DNA of 64,000 bases, taken from the NCBI RefSeq assembly GCF_030549525.1, contig NZ_CP130831.1:3497501-3561500 (forward strand), written 5' to 3'. How positions within the stretch are numbered: position 1 is the stretch's first letter; each line of letters starts with the position of its first letter. This DNA is from Stenotrophomonas sp. 704A1. Lineage in GTDB: Bacteria > Pseudomonadota > Gammaproteobacteria > Xanthomonadales > Xanthomonadaceae. The notes under the pieces are model-generated. The model was not told the origin of the DNA. It did not search any database and saw only the letters and a list, made by a program, of their open reading frames with translations. A program made the position numbers and the translations under genes. This document shows, piece by piece, positions 1-9,194 of this stretch.

Positions 1-905
1 ACCAGGTGATTGGTGGCCTGCACCATGCGGCCGAAATCGCCGGGGAACGCGCTGGCGTCCATCCGGTAACGGATCGCACCGGCTTCATGCTGCTCGGCCA
101 TCTGCAGCTGCGCACCGATCGCGGCCTGCACGCTCTGGCGCACGCTGGCCATCGCCTCGCCCAGCTGGGTCAGTTCATCACGGCCGCCGAGGCGGAACTC
201 CTGGTCCAGCTCGCCCTTGGACAGGCGCTCGGCCAGCTGCACCGCACGCGCCAGCGGCGCGGTCATGCTGCGGCCGATCAGTACCGAGGCGGCGATGCCG
301 ACCAGCAGCGCCACACCCCCCAGTACCAGCAGCTGCAACAGGCTGCGCTCACCCAGGCGGATCGCCTCGGCGGCGGCCTCGCGGCTTTCCTTTTCTTCAT
401 AGGCCACGCCGTCGGCCAGCGCCTTGTTCCAGCCGTTGGCGGCCTCCTGCACCGGGCCGAGGGTCAGCGCCACGGCGCCGGGATAATCGCCCTGCTCCAT
501 CCGTTCGCTGGTCTGCTTGTTGAGCGGGCGCGCGATCGCGCGCTTGGCGGCGATGGTGTCGCCGATCACCTTGCCCTCGGCGTCGCCCGGCAGTGCCTGA
601 TAGGCGGCCCAGCTGGCCTCGTAGCGCTTGACCAGATCGGCGATGCGCTGCTCGTCGGCCGCGCGTGCGTCGCCCTGGCGGATCAGCATCTCGCGGCGCA
701 CCACCATCATCTGGTTGTTGGCATCGAGCATTTCCGACAGCAGCCGTACCTTGGCCACGCTGACCTCGACCACCTGCTGCATCGCGCGCTTCTGCACGGT
801 GGTGGCGGTGGCACCGGTAGCGACGACCGCCGCGACCAGCAGCAGCAACAGGCCAAAGCCCAGCCCAAGACGCCAGGCAACCCTGACGTTCCTCAAGTAA
901 TTCAT
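1..905 (-). CDS. Methyl-accepting chemotaxis protein, N-terminal part (runs off window)
   Basis: The gene reads leftward from ATG at 905 and is open to the window edge, so only the first ~300 residues are present. They show a cytoplasmic start, a transmembrane helix (GLLLLLVAAVVA, about residues 14-30), a ~150-residue helical periplasmic sensor of four-helix-bundle type, and a second helix (LLQLLVLGGVALLVGIAASVL). A HAMP segment (MTAPLARAVQLAERLSKGEL) and the start of the cytoplasmic coiled coil follow. Family knowledge: such receptors signal through CheA/CheW to the flagellar motor. The methylation sites and signalling tip lie outside the window. The ligand cannot be told. A FliA-like promoter lies just upstream at 935-962, which fits a flagellar-regulon gene. 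The start is supported by the hydrophobic N-terminus that follows; the ribosome site is weak. Confidence 0.9.
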   Translation of the reverse strand, partial: MNYLRNVRVAWRLGLGFGLLLLLVAAVVATGATATTVQKRAMQQVVEVSVAKVRLLSEMLDANNQMMVVRREMLIRQGDARAADEQRIADLVKRYEASWAAYQALPGDAEGKVIGDTIAAKRAIARPLNKQTSERMEQGDYPGAVALTLGPVQEAANGWNKALADGVAYEEKESREAAAEAIRLGERSLLQLLVLGGVALLVGIAASVLIGRSMTAPLARAVQLAERLSKGELDQEFRLGGRDELTQLGEAMASVRQSVQAAIGAQLQMAEQHEAGAIRYRMDASAFPGDFGRMVQATNHL

Positions 906-934
906 GGGGGTATCCAAAACGGGGGGATGCGCCC

Positions 935-962
935 TTATCGGCGTTTCGAAGCTGGATCTTGA
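935..962 (-). promoter_or_regulatory. FliA (sigma-28)-type promoter for the chemoreceptor gene
   Basis: On the minus strand the sequence shows TCAAG, 15 bases, then GCCGATAA. GCCGATAA is the classic -10 box of flagellar sigma-28 promoters, and TCAAG matches the -35 form seen in pseudomonad-type FliA promoters. It ends about 30 bases upstream of the receptor start codon at 905. Function is inferred from consensus and position. Confidence 0.7.
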
Positions 963-1130
963 TCCGCACATGCTGAATGCTTCGGGCGCGGTTCACGTTG
1001 GCTCGGATGGCCACGGGTCAATGCGCAGCCCCTCGGCAGGGGTCTGATCCACGCGATGTCGTTATGCTAGGGCGCCGCTGATCTGCAGAACGCCAGGCCA
1101 CGGCCAATCACGCCCCAAACAAGGATGACC

Positions 1131-3134
1131 ATGAGGCAGTATCTCCGTGCCCTTCCGATCCTGCTTGCCGGCATGGCAGGCGTGCAATCCGCACACGCCC
1201 AGGACGCCTACACCGGAAGCAACTTCAAGTTCCTCTATGCCTCCAACATCATAGGCAATACCGACCCCGCAGTTCGCTCCCAGCTGACCCAACTGCACAA
1301 TGCCGGTGCAAACGTGATTCCTGTGAGCGGATGGAATACAGCTGAACTCAGCTCCCGCCTTCAGGCGTTGAGGCAGGATCCGTTGCTGTCCAGATTCAAA
1401 GTACTGCTCCAGCTTAACGGCCCCGTGTACGACGCCTGGTATGTGGATCCAGGCAATGCCTGTTCTCCTGGAAACGAACGCTTGCCGAACTGGCTTCAGC
1501 AGGACCTAGATGCATTTGCTGCACTCGCGCTGCAGAACGCAGACATTGTGGTTGGCTACTACACCTTCGACGAACCTGCTTTGCCACAGCCATCGAAGAA
1601 TCTTGGTATCTGCAAGCGCTTCCAGGAACTGGTGTACGAGAGAATCCGGCAGGCCGATCCCGATGCAACTGCTCGCCCGGTGATCATCGCCAATCTGATG
1701 GGATCGCTGACCGATGCCCAGATTCAATACGCGATGAGCCCATATGCGCAGGATGTTGTGTTCGTTGATCAGTATCAGAACAACCTGAACGAACAGATCG
1801 CCCAGTACCAGAAGTGGAAGCGACATGGATTGTTGGGAGGTGGGATGGTTCCCGTCCTTCCTGCCTTCAATTACAACACTTGCAGTGACCCGGGACTTCG
1901 CTCCAGTTTCCGGGTGAAGCTCGAAGCTGCTTTGCAGGCCGTGTATGGAGAGGACCGCCCTCGAAATCTGGGTAGCGCCTACTTTGCATTCTGGCCTGGG
2001 GCGCGACCGGACTATCAGTTCGATGGGCAGAACTGCCCTGTCATCTTCAACTCCGTCATTGATGACCTCACACACCAGCCGGACTTGCAGGTCACCCGCA
2101 TCGAAACCGTTCCGAGCCAGTTCCGGGCGGGGGAGCCGGTTCGTTTCCGGGTAACCATCAGGAATGCTGGAAATGCACCGTCACCCATGAATCACCACAG
2201 CGTTCTTGTCCATGAGGAAGGCCGGTGCTTTGATGGAGGATGTCAATGGGGAATTCTGACCACGAGTCTGGCCCCAGGACAGCAAGCCATCATAGATCTC
2301 AGCCAAGGCCCTCATTGGACACCTTCTGCAGGTCTGCATGCGGTGACCGCGTTCGCTGACGACGCCGACCGTATCAAGGAACTGGATGAACACAACAATG
2401 AATTGACCCGGGAAATCATGGTGGGTGACCTGCCCGATCTGCAGCCGTACCTGCTCGAAACCATTCCAGCCAGCTTCAAGCCGGGCGACGCCGTGACGTT
2501 CCGCACGGCGGTAACCAACCGTGGATCAATGCCTGCGCCTGCTGGTTGGCTCGGTACCGTTTATCTGGTGAATGGTGTCTGCCCACCCAGCGGCTGCCCG
2601 TGGGGTGGTCTGACCATGGGTCTGGCGCCAGGTGAATCTGTGTGGCTGCCTCCCTCAGGCCCCGTCTGGCCAGCTGTAGGCGGTCAGCAGGAGATTACTT
2701 CCATTGTTGACGACCAAGGGCTGATCCAGGAGTCGAACGAGGGCAATAATCAGCTGGCCCGAGTCATCCAGGTGGCAGACAAACCTGACCTTCGTGTTAT
2801 CAGCGCCCAATCACAGCCGGTGCGCCCGAAAGCCGGCGATGCAACATCCTTCTCTGCCACCATCGAAAATGTTGGCTCGGTCGCTGCCAGTGCTCCCTGG
2901 ATTGGGCTGATGGCCCTGAAGAACGGCCAGTGCTTCACCGAGGGGTGTGTATGGGGCGGCCTCCAAAACTATACCCTGCCACCAGGCACCAACATCACTA
3001 TAAGAACGTACAACGACGTCTGGCGTCCGACCGTTGGGGTGCACACCATCCAGCTGCTGATTGACGATCAGAACACCGTCAGCGAATCGCGAGAGGACAA
3101 CAACCGCATCGACATTACAGTCACTGTGGATTGA
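1131..3134 (+). CDS. Secreted protein: barrel-like N-terminal domain plus three CARDB repeats
   Basis: I chose the ATG at 1131 because AAGG at 1121-1124 sits six bases before it; the in-frame ATG at 1125 abuts that site. The product has 667 residues with a signal peptide ending in QSAHA. Residues ~25-310 look like an alpha/beta barrel of glycosidase type, with a YYTFDEP motif that could hold an acid residue; this fold call is inference. Then come three CARDB-like beta-sandwich repeats starting near residues 316, 434 and 552. Each opens with PDL, carries a G-(D/E)-x-V/T-x-F core and ends with an NN motif (EHNNEL, EGNNQL, EDNNRI). Each repeat has a C-x4-C-x-WG loop, probably a disulfide. The DNA is visibly less GC-rich than its neighbours, which suggests transfer. 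Substrate unknown; an extracellular polysaccharide-binding or -degrading role is a guess. Confidence 0.7.
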   Translation: MRQYLRALPILLAGMAGVQSAHAQDAYTGSNFKFLYASNIIGNTDPAVRSQLTQLHNAGANVIPVSGWNTAELSSRLQALRQDPLLSRFKVLLQLNGPVYDAWYVDPGNACSPGNERLPNWLQQDLDAFAALALQNADIVVGYYTFDEPALPQPSKNLGICKRFQELVYERIRQADPDATARPVIIANLMGSLTDAQIQYAMSPYAQDVVFVDQYQNNLNEQIAQYQKWKRHGLLGGGMVPVLPAFNYNTCSDPGLRSSFRVKLEAALQAVYGEDRPRNLGSAYFAFWPGARPDYQFDGQNCPVIFNSVIDDLTHQPDLQVTRIETVPSQFRAGEPVRFRVTIRNAGNAPSPMNHHSVLVHEEGRCFDGGCQWGILTTSLAPGQQAIIDLSQGPHWTPSAGLHAVTAFADDADRIKELDEHNNELTREIMVGDLPDLQPYLLETIPASFKPGDAVTFRTAVTNRGSMPAPAGWLGTVYLVNGVCPPSGCPWGGLTMGLAPGESVWLPPSGPVWPAVGGQQEITSIVDDQGLIQESNEGNNQLARVIQVADKPDLRVISAQSQPVRPKAGDATSFSATIENVGSVAASAPWIGLMALKNGQCFTEGCVWGGLQNYTLPPGTNITIRTYNDVWRPTVGVHTIQLLIDDQNTVSESREDNNRIDITVTVD

Positions 3135-3314
3135 GGCCATGGGCAGGCGGCGGCAGATTCGGGTCCGGCGCCTGCCCTTGTTGCCTCGCATGTTCGTGCC
3201 GGGCTTTTGAAGCGACGGGTCACGCATGCATTGCTCATCTCGGCATCAGATTGTTTTCACGGCATGCCTGCATCGCGCACAGGCATGGTAGTTCCGTGAA
3301 TGTCGGAGATGCCC

Positions 3315-4271
3315 ATGACTGTACGCTGTCCCGCCCTGCTTGCCCTCTCACTGCTGACATCGCCGGCCTTCGCGCAGGCGCCGGCGCCCGCCCTGCCCGC
3401 GCCCATTGCGGAAAAAGCCGGCCCGGACACCGCACCACGCTCGGCCCTGCACGCCCAGGTGCTGCTGGACCGGGCCAACTTCTCGCCCGGCCAGATCGAC
3501 GGCGAAGTCGGCAGCAACCAGCGCCGCGCGGTCTCCGGTTTCCAGGCCGCGCATGGACTCACGGTCACCGGTGAACTGGACGATGCGACCTGGCAGGCCC
3601 TGCAGGCCGGCACGGTCGGCCCGCTGGCCAGCTACACGCTGACCGCGGAGGACGTGGCCGGTCCGTTCGTTGCCATTCCGAAGAAGCCGGCAGCGCAGGC
3701 AAAGATGAAAGCCCTGGGCTATGCCAGCGTGGCCGAGGCGCTGGGCGAGCGCTTCCATGCCGCGCCGGAGCTGCTGGCGGCGCTCAACCCCGGCGTCGAT
3801 CTGGGCAAGGCGGGCAGCCGCATCCAGGTGCCGAACATCGCTCCGGCGGCGCTGCCGAAGGCGGCCAAGGTGGTGGTCGACAAGTCCGACTCCAGCCTGC
3901 AGCTGCTGGACGCGCAGGGCAAGGTGATCGCACAGGTGCCGGTATCGTCGGGCAGCGAGCATGACCCGCTGCCGATCGGTGAGTGGAAGATCCTCGGCGT
4001 GTTCCGCGACCCGCCCTTCCACTACAACCCCAAGCTGTTCTGGGACGCAAAGAAGGGGGACCGCAAGGCGACCATTCCCCCCGGCCCCAACAATCCGGTC
4101 GGGCAGGTGTGGATCGACCTGTCCAAGCCGCACTACGGCCTGCATGGCACGCCGGAGCCCGGGCACGTGGGCAAGACCGAGTCGCACGGCTGCGTGCGCA
4201 TGACCAACTGGGATGCGCTGCGGATCGCAGCGGCCGTGGACACGACGGTGTCCGTGGTGATGCAGGAGTAG
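3315..4271 (+). CDS. L,D-transpeptidase (YkuD family) with peptidoglycan-binding domain
   Basis: Start chosen at 3315, six bases after GGAG at 3305-3308; in-frame ATGs at 3300 and 3309 are possible but worse placed. The 318-residue product has a signal peptide (ALLALSLLTSPAFA). A PG_binding_1 domain follows (about residues 45-95, LDRANFSPGQIDG...NQRRAVSGFQ). Next is a LysM-like stretch (YASVAEALGERF...LLAALNP) and a C-terminal YkuD domain with HGTPEPGH and the catalytic SHGCVRM (Cys near residue 293). Family knowledge: such enzymes cross-link meso-DAP to meso-DAP or attach proteins to murein in the periplasm. Four bases separate its stop from the M23 peptidase gene, so the pair is probably one transcript for murein remodelling. 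Which of the two reactions it performs cannot be told. Confidence 0.92.
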   Translation: MTVRCPALLALSLLTSPAFAQAPAPALPAPIAEKAGPDTAPRSALHAQVLLDRANFSPGQIDGEVGSNQRRAVSGFQAAHGLTVTGELDDATWQALQAGTVGPLASYTLTAEDVAGPFVAIPKKPAAQAKMKALGYASVAEALGERFHAAPELLAALNPGVDLGKAGSRIQVPNIAPAALPKAAKVVVDKSDSSLQLLDAQGKVIAQVPVSSGSEHDPLPIGEWKILGVFRDPPFHYNPKLFWDAKKGDRKATIPPGPNNPVGQVWIDLSKPHYGLHGTPEPGHVGKTESHGCVRMTNWDALRIAAAVDTTVSVVMQE

Positions 4272-4275
4272 ATCG

Positions 4276-4917
4276 ATGCGCCTTGCCCAACTGATCGTGC
4301 TGGGTCTGGTGCTGGGCGTGACCGGCGGCTGGTGGCTGCAGCGGGAACGGGTGCGGGAGCGTCCCGCGGTTCCTGCTGCGACCACCGCCACCGTTGCCGT
4401 CGCGCCCACCCAGGCGACCGCGCCACCAACGATGCCCTCACCCGCGCGCACAGACGCGGCGGCCTCCGCCGACGCACCGGCGGGGCTGCTGCTGCCGGTG
4501 CAGGGCATCGCGCCATCGCAGCTGCGCGATACCTTTACCGACGCACGCAGCGAAGGCCGCGTGCACGATGCCATCGACATCATGGCCGACGCCGGCACGC
4601 CGGTGCTGGCAGTGGCCGATGGCACGGTGGAAAAGCTGTTCGACAGCGAACGGGGCGGCCTGACGATCTACCAGTTCGAGCCCAGCGGGCGCTGGTGCTA
4701 CTACTACGCGCACCTGCAGCGCTATGCCGATGGCCTGGCCGAAAAGCAGGTGATCAGGCGCGGGGATGTGATCGGCTACGTCGGCAGCACCGGCAACGCC
4801 AGCGCCGACGCGCCGCACCTGCATTTCGAGGTGCATGTGCTGGGGCCGGAAAAACAGTGGTGGAAGGGCGAGTCGATCAATCCCTATCCGTTATTGCATC
4901 GAGTGAGTGGAGACTAG
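4276..4917 (+). CDS. M23 family murein metallopeptidase, membrane-anchored
   Basis: The 213-residue product starts with an uncleaved-looking helix (LIVLGLVLGVTGGWWL), then a ~60-residue Ala/Pro/Thr-rich linker, then an LytM/M23 domain. The zinc ligands are visible: His97 and Asp101 in HDAID, and His181/His183 in HLHFEV, with YYAHL in between. Catalytic competence is therefore plausible. The start at 4276 is supported by AGGAG at 4264-4268, inside the end of the upstream L,D-transpeptidase gene, which suggests translational coupling. Family knowledge: LytM enzymes cut peptide cross-bridges of murein; some members only activate amidases. Confidence 0.9.
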   Translation: MRLAQLIVLGLVLGVTGGWWLQRERVRERPAVPAATTATVAVAPTQATAPPTMPSPARTDAAASADAPAGLLLPVQGIAPSQLRDTFTDARSEGRVHDAIDIMADAGTPVLAVADGTVEKLFDSERGGLTIYQFEPSGRWCYYYAHLQRYADGLAEKQVIRRGDVIGYVGSTGNASADAPHLHFEVHVLGPEKQWWKGESINPYPLLHRVSGD

Positions 4918-5233
4918 CTCCGCATCTTGCCCCGAAAGTCTTCTCTCACATTCCGTCTAAAGTTGTGCGGAATCAAGCACTCTGCTGCTGCGAAGTGGCT
5001 TCGCGCCCGGCAGCACGTGGTGCGGCGTATTGCAACACGGTAGCGACCCAACAGCTAGAGAGCCAAGACACGAAGTCATCGGCGCCTCTGGGACTGACCT
5101 ATGCATGTGCACTGCACCGCCAGAGAGTGGGGCCCGCATGCACAGCCAAGCTTGCCACGAACTGTAGTGCAGCACGAAGAGAAGTGTGGCATGTTCGCGC
5201 GGCTGGATAAACAGCATTATGGAGATGGAATTC
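4918..5233. other. Intergenic stretch, no gene seen
   Basis: This 316-base gap follows the M23 peptidase gene and precedes the propeller-like protein. It is less GC-rich than the core genes. I see no convincing coding frame or terminator. The promoter of the downstream gene must lie here, but no box stands out. Confidence 0.5.
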
Positions 5234-6847
5234 ATGGATTCGCATGCTTGCCGACAAGGATTAGAGCGCCTCTCGAACTTCTGGCTTGTTCTTACCCTAT
5301 TGATGGCTCCGCTGGGTGCCCATGCGCAGATCCAGACGAGCGCCAAGTCATCTTCCCCCATCATCGTCGCAGACTTTTCGAGTATGACGAGTGGGCCACT
5401 GACGGGAACTCAGATGGACGCACCCATGTCCACATTCACTGTCAATGGTCAGCGGTTATGGTTAAAGTCTGAATGGAACCACCAAGCTGGGGGAATCAAA
5501 CATTCTCTTCATCAAGGCTCGCTGGACACCCCCTATGCTTCCTTGAAATGGTCGAAAAACAGCTGCAACAGAGGAGCGAACAACTTTTGCGTTAGTGGTC
5601 CTGGCACTGCATTCACGGCATTCACTACCAGCGACACTATCGACGTGTGGTTTGTGAACACCTATCAAGCGAACGAACAGGGAGAAGTGCTTGCGTTCGT
5701 ACATGAAGAGCGCGTAGGTGGATCCGGCGGTGTCGCAGGAAACCAGGAGGGAAGGACCAGAATAGGACTCGCCTGGTCGAGTAATGGCGGAGAAAGCTGG
5801 ACCTATCTAGGGCGAATACTCAGCGCCTATGGCGAGCCCCAACCACACAACATCCAGGGCCTCCCATACGTCACGCGCGATGGCTATATCTATGTCTACT
5901 TCACCGATACATCAGGCATAGCCATCGCACGCGCACCAATTGCCGACGTCATTGCCCAGGCACGACAGGGCAGCGCAGGCGCACAGCTGTGGAAAAAGTA
6001 CTTTGCAGGTGCATTCTCAGAACCTGGACTGGGCGGCAACTCAAGCAGGATTGCCCCTTGGGGCATCACGCACTCGCAAGCAACCTATAGCACGCACAGC
6101 GGGAAGTACTACATGGCGCTGACGTTCATGACCTGGGGAGGCCGAAATACCAACGTTGATCTCTACGAATCGCATGATGCAATCAACTGGAACCCCTCGC
6201 TCAGCATTGCCGACGAAGTCGCATCCAACTCTCACCCGGTCAGCGGCTACCAGTACTGTTCCATTGCAGATGCGGGAGGGCGAACCAATGCCGTCTCCGG
6301 CCAGTACATATACGTGTACTGCCTTAAGGATCCCGGCGTTGTGCCTCGGAACTTCGGCATCTACCGTTGGAAAGTAAACCTTGGCGTATCGACAGACACG
6401 TTTCGACAATCGACCGATTTCACATCATCGCAGGGGCCATATTGGTGGTACCAAAGGGGAAGTGAAGCAGGCATATTCGACCTGTCGTGGATCGACTCAT
6501 ACTGGGGAAGCAACACGGACTGGCCACGCATCTGGCGGGACAGCATGCACCCCGCCGCAGTGGAAATCCCTGTACTGAAATGGGTTGCTCCCAAGGCAGG
6601 AACCGTGAGAATCGAAGGCACATTGCGCGATGCAGACATCACCTGCGGAGATGGAGTCAATGCATCGGTCGTACATAATGGCGAGCAGATATATTCTGCA
6701 GCCATCGACAACGGAGACACGGTCGGGAAGTCCCTGAACATCATTCGGAACGTCATTCCCGGCGATGGCATATTTTTCATGGTCGGAGCCAGAACGAATC
6801 ACTTCTGCGACAGTAGCCGTTGGGATCCATCGATTACCTACGAATAG
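5234..6847 (+). CDS. Secreted beta-propeller-like protein with C-terminal beta-sandwich module
   Basis: Start chosen at 5234 because GGAG at 5221-5224 precedes it by nine bases; ATGs at 5219 and 5225 are alternatives. The product has about 537 residues and a signal peptide (FWLVLTLLMAPLGAHAQ). The body has repeated propeller-like blades of the glycosyl hydrolase family 43/sialidase type (LAWSSNGGESWTYLGR, DGYIYVYFTDTSG, KYYMALTFMTWGG, NVDLYESHDAINW), which is a fold inference. The last ~90 residues (VAPKAGTVRIEGTLRDAD ... GDGV ... GDGIFFMVGAR ... DPSITYE) resemble a beta-sandwich module found at the ends of secreted carbohydrate-active enzymes. No catalytic residues can be assigned. Base composition is unlike the neighbouring core genes, as for the CARDB protein 2 kb upstream. 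I do not recognise a named family. Confidence 0.65.
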   Translation: MDSHACRQGLERLSNFWLVLTLLMAPLGAHAQIQTSAKSSSPIIVADFSSMTSGPLTGTQMDAPMSTFTVNGQRLWLKSEWNHQAGGIKHSLHQGSLDTPYASLKWSKNSCNRGANNFCVSGPGTAFTAFTTSDTIDVWFVNTYQANEQGEVLAFVHEERVGGSGGVAGNQEGRTRIGLAWSSNGGESWTYLGRILSAYGEPQPHNIQGLPYVTRDGYIYVYFTDTSGIAIARAPIADVIAQARQGSAGAQLWKKYFAGAFSEPGLGGNSSRIAPWGITHSQATYSTHSGKYYMALTFMTWGGRNTNVDLYESHDAINWNPSLSIADEVASNSHPVSGYQYCSIADAGGRTNAVSGQYIYVYCLKDPGVVPRNFGIYRWKVNLGVSTDTFRQSTDFTSSQGPYWWYQRGSEAGIFDLSWIDSYWGSNTDWPRIWRDSMHPAAVEIPVLKWVAPKAGTVRIEGTLRDADITCGDGVNASVVHNGEQIYSAAIDNGDTVGKSLNIIRNVIPGDGIFFMVGARTNHFCDSSRWDPSITYE

Positions 6848-6945
6848 AACCGAGATAGGGCTTTGACTCATTTCGGCTCCAGGTAGGCAGATGAATCCGC
6901 CCGACCCACTCCGCTTGATCCGAGAGCCTCCAATATTGGCATTTG

Positions 6946-7300
6946 TCATGATTGAACACAGGAGTTGCGGCGCCACCAGCGCCGCAACTCCAAACTAAAG
7001 ACAGTCAACGCAACCTCTGGAATCAGCTGGAATAGCCGCCATCTTCCAGAGGAGGAACGGTCACGGCAGTAGGTAATCCAGCCTGCCAGTTTCAGCGGGT
7101 CAAGCGGCGGCTGCGGCTCCACCGTGGCCGGCCAGCCCGCCAACCCCGGATCCACGACCAGCACGGCCAGTTGAAGCCATGAGCGGCCGCGCGGCAATGT
7201 ATCGACGTAACAACACCCACAGGATGATCCTCAGCACCGTTTCGCCCTTCACGCCGACATCCTGATCAATCACCGCGCTTCCCTGCCGGCTATGCCGAGA
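6946..7300 (-). pseudogene. Possible remnant of a small membrane protein gene
   Basis: Between 6848 and 7310 no intact gene is evident. On the minus strand one frame (about 7250-7190) reads VLRIILWVLLRRYIAARP, membrane-like. The next frame, to 6946, reads LQLAVLVVDPGLAGWPATVEP and then LAGWITYCRDRSSSGRWRLFQL. Codon use there has core-genome character, so a frameshifted remnant is possible. It could equally be chance open frame; I recognise no family. Confidence 0.25.
6961..6991. repeat. Perfect 13-bp inverted repeat (hairpin)
   Basis: GGAGTTGCGGCGC is followed by five bases and its exact complement. No T-run follows on either strand, so it is not a standard intrinsic terminator. It lies 114 bases after the stop of the propeller-like gene and could still act as a transcript end or mRNA-stabilising structure. 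Confidence 0.6.
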
Positions 7301-7309
7301 CAGTAACGA

Positions 7310-7337
7310 AAACGAAAAAGCCCCGCGTTCGCGGGGC
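7310..7337 (-). terminator. Intrinsic terminator of purA
   Basis: On the minus strand an 8-bp stem (GCCCCGCG, two-base loop, CGCGGGGC; 7320-7337) is followed by TTTTTCGTTTTCG. It lies 50 bases beyond the purA stop. Confidence 0.9.
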
Positions 7338-7353
7338 TCCTTCTTCCAGCGGA

Positions 7354-7376
7354 CGCCGGGCATGGCCCGGCGCTAC
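7354..7376 (-). repeat. SMAG/REP palindrome
   Basis: On the minus strand it reads GTAGCGCCGGGCCATGCCCG then GCG, the classic GTAG-headed palindrome. It sits between the purA stop and its terminator. Confidence 0.85.
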
Positions 7377-7387
7377 CAGTCACGCAC

Positions 7388-8887
<1,500 letters not shown>

Positions 8888-8937
8888 TCACCGGCCGGTC
8901 AGGCGCCTCCCCGGTAGGGCCGGCCGTGCCGGAGCCT

Positions 8938-9123
8938 CTAGTGGCGCACCCACCACAGCAGGCTCAGGCCGGCCAGCAGGACCAGCCCGCCGAAGCTGCG
9001 CAGGGCCGGACCGGGCAGGTCCAGCAGGCGCTCGGCCATGCGCTTCCAGGCGACCGGGGCCACGAACAGCACCAGGCCTTCCAGCACCGCGACCAGGCAG
9101 ATGGCAGCGAACAGATCTTTCAT
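8938..9123 (-). CDS. YjeT/DUF2065 small membrane protein
   Basis: A 61-residue protein with two hydrophobic helices (LFAAICLVAVLEGLVLFV and FGGLVLLAGLSLLWWV) separated by a short basic loop (WKRMAERLL). The start at 9123 gives MKDLFAA, typical of the family, with GGAG upstream. Family knowledge: DUF2065 genes commonly follow hflC, as here, but the function is unknown. It lies 71 bases downstream of hflC and likely belongs to that operon. Confidence 0.85.
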   Translation of the reverse strand: MKDLFAAICLVAVLEGLVLFVAPVAWKRMAERLLDLPGPALRSFGGLVLLAGLSLLWWVRH

Positions 9124-9194
9124 GGGGGAACAACTCCGCAAAAAAACACGGGGCCCGGTGGTGACCGGGCCCCGCAGGGTAGTGCCGTGAAACC

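Noticed and set aside
3348..4625. A 425-residue open frame on the minus strand
   Set aside because: Antisense to the L,D-transpeptidase and M23 genes; composition is that of a shadow frame.
4332..5210. A plus-strand frame extending past the M23 gene into the gap
   Set aside because: It is an off-frame reading of the M23 gene with Arg/Ala-rich sequence and no start signal.
8914..8933. GTAGGGCCGGCCGTGCCGGA as a SMAG element
   Set aside because: The stem is imperfect and the core differs from both SMAG classes in the window; too weak to list.
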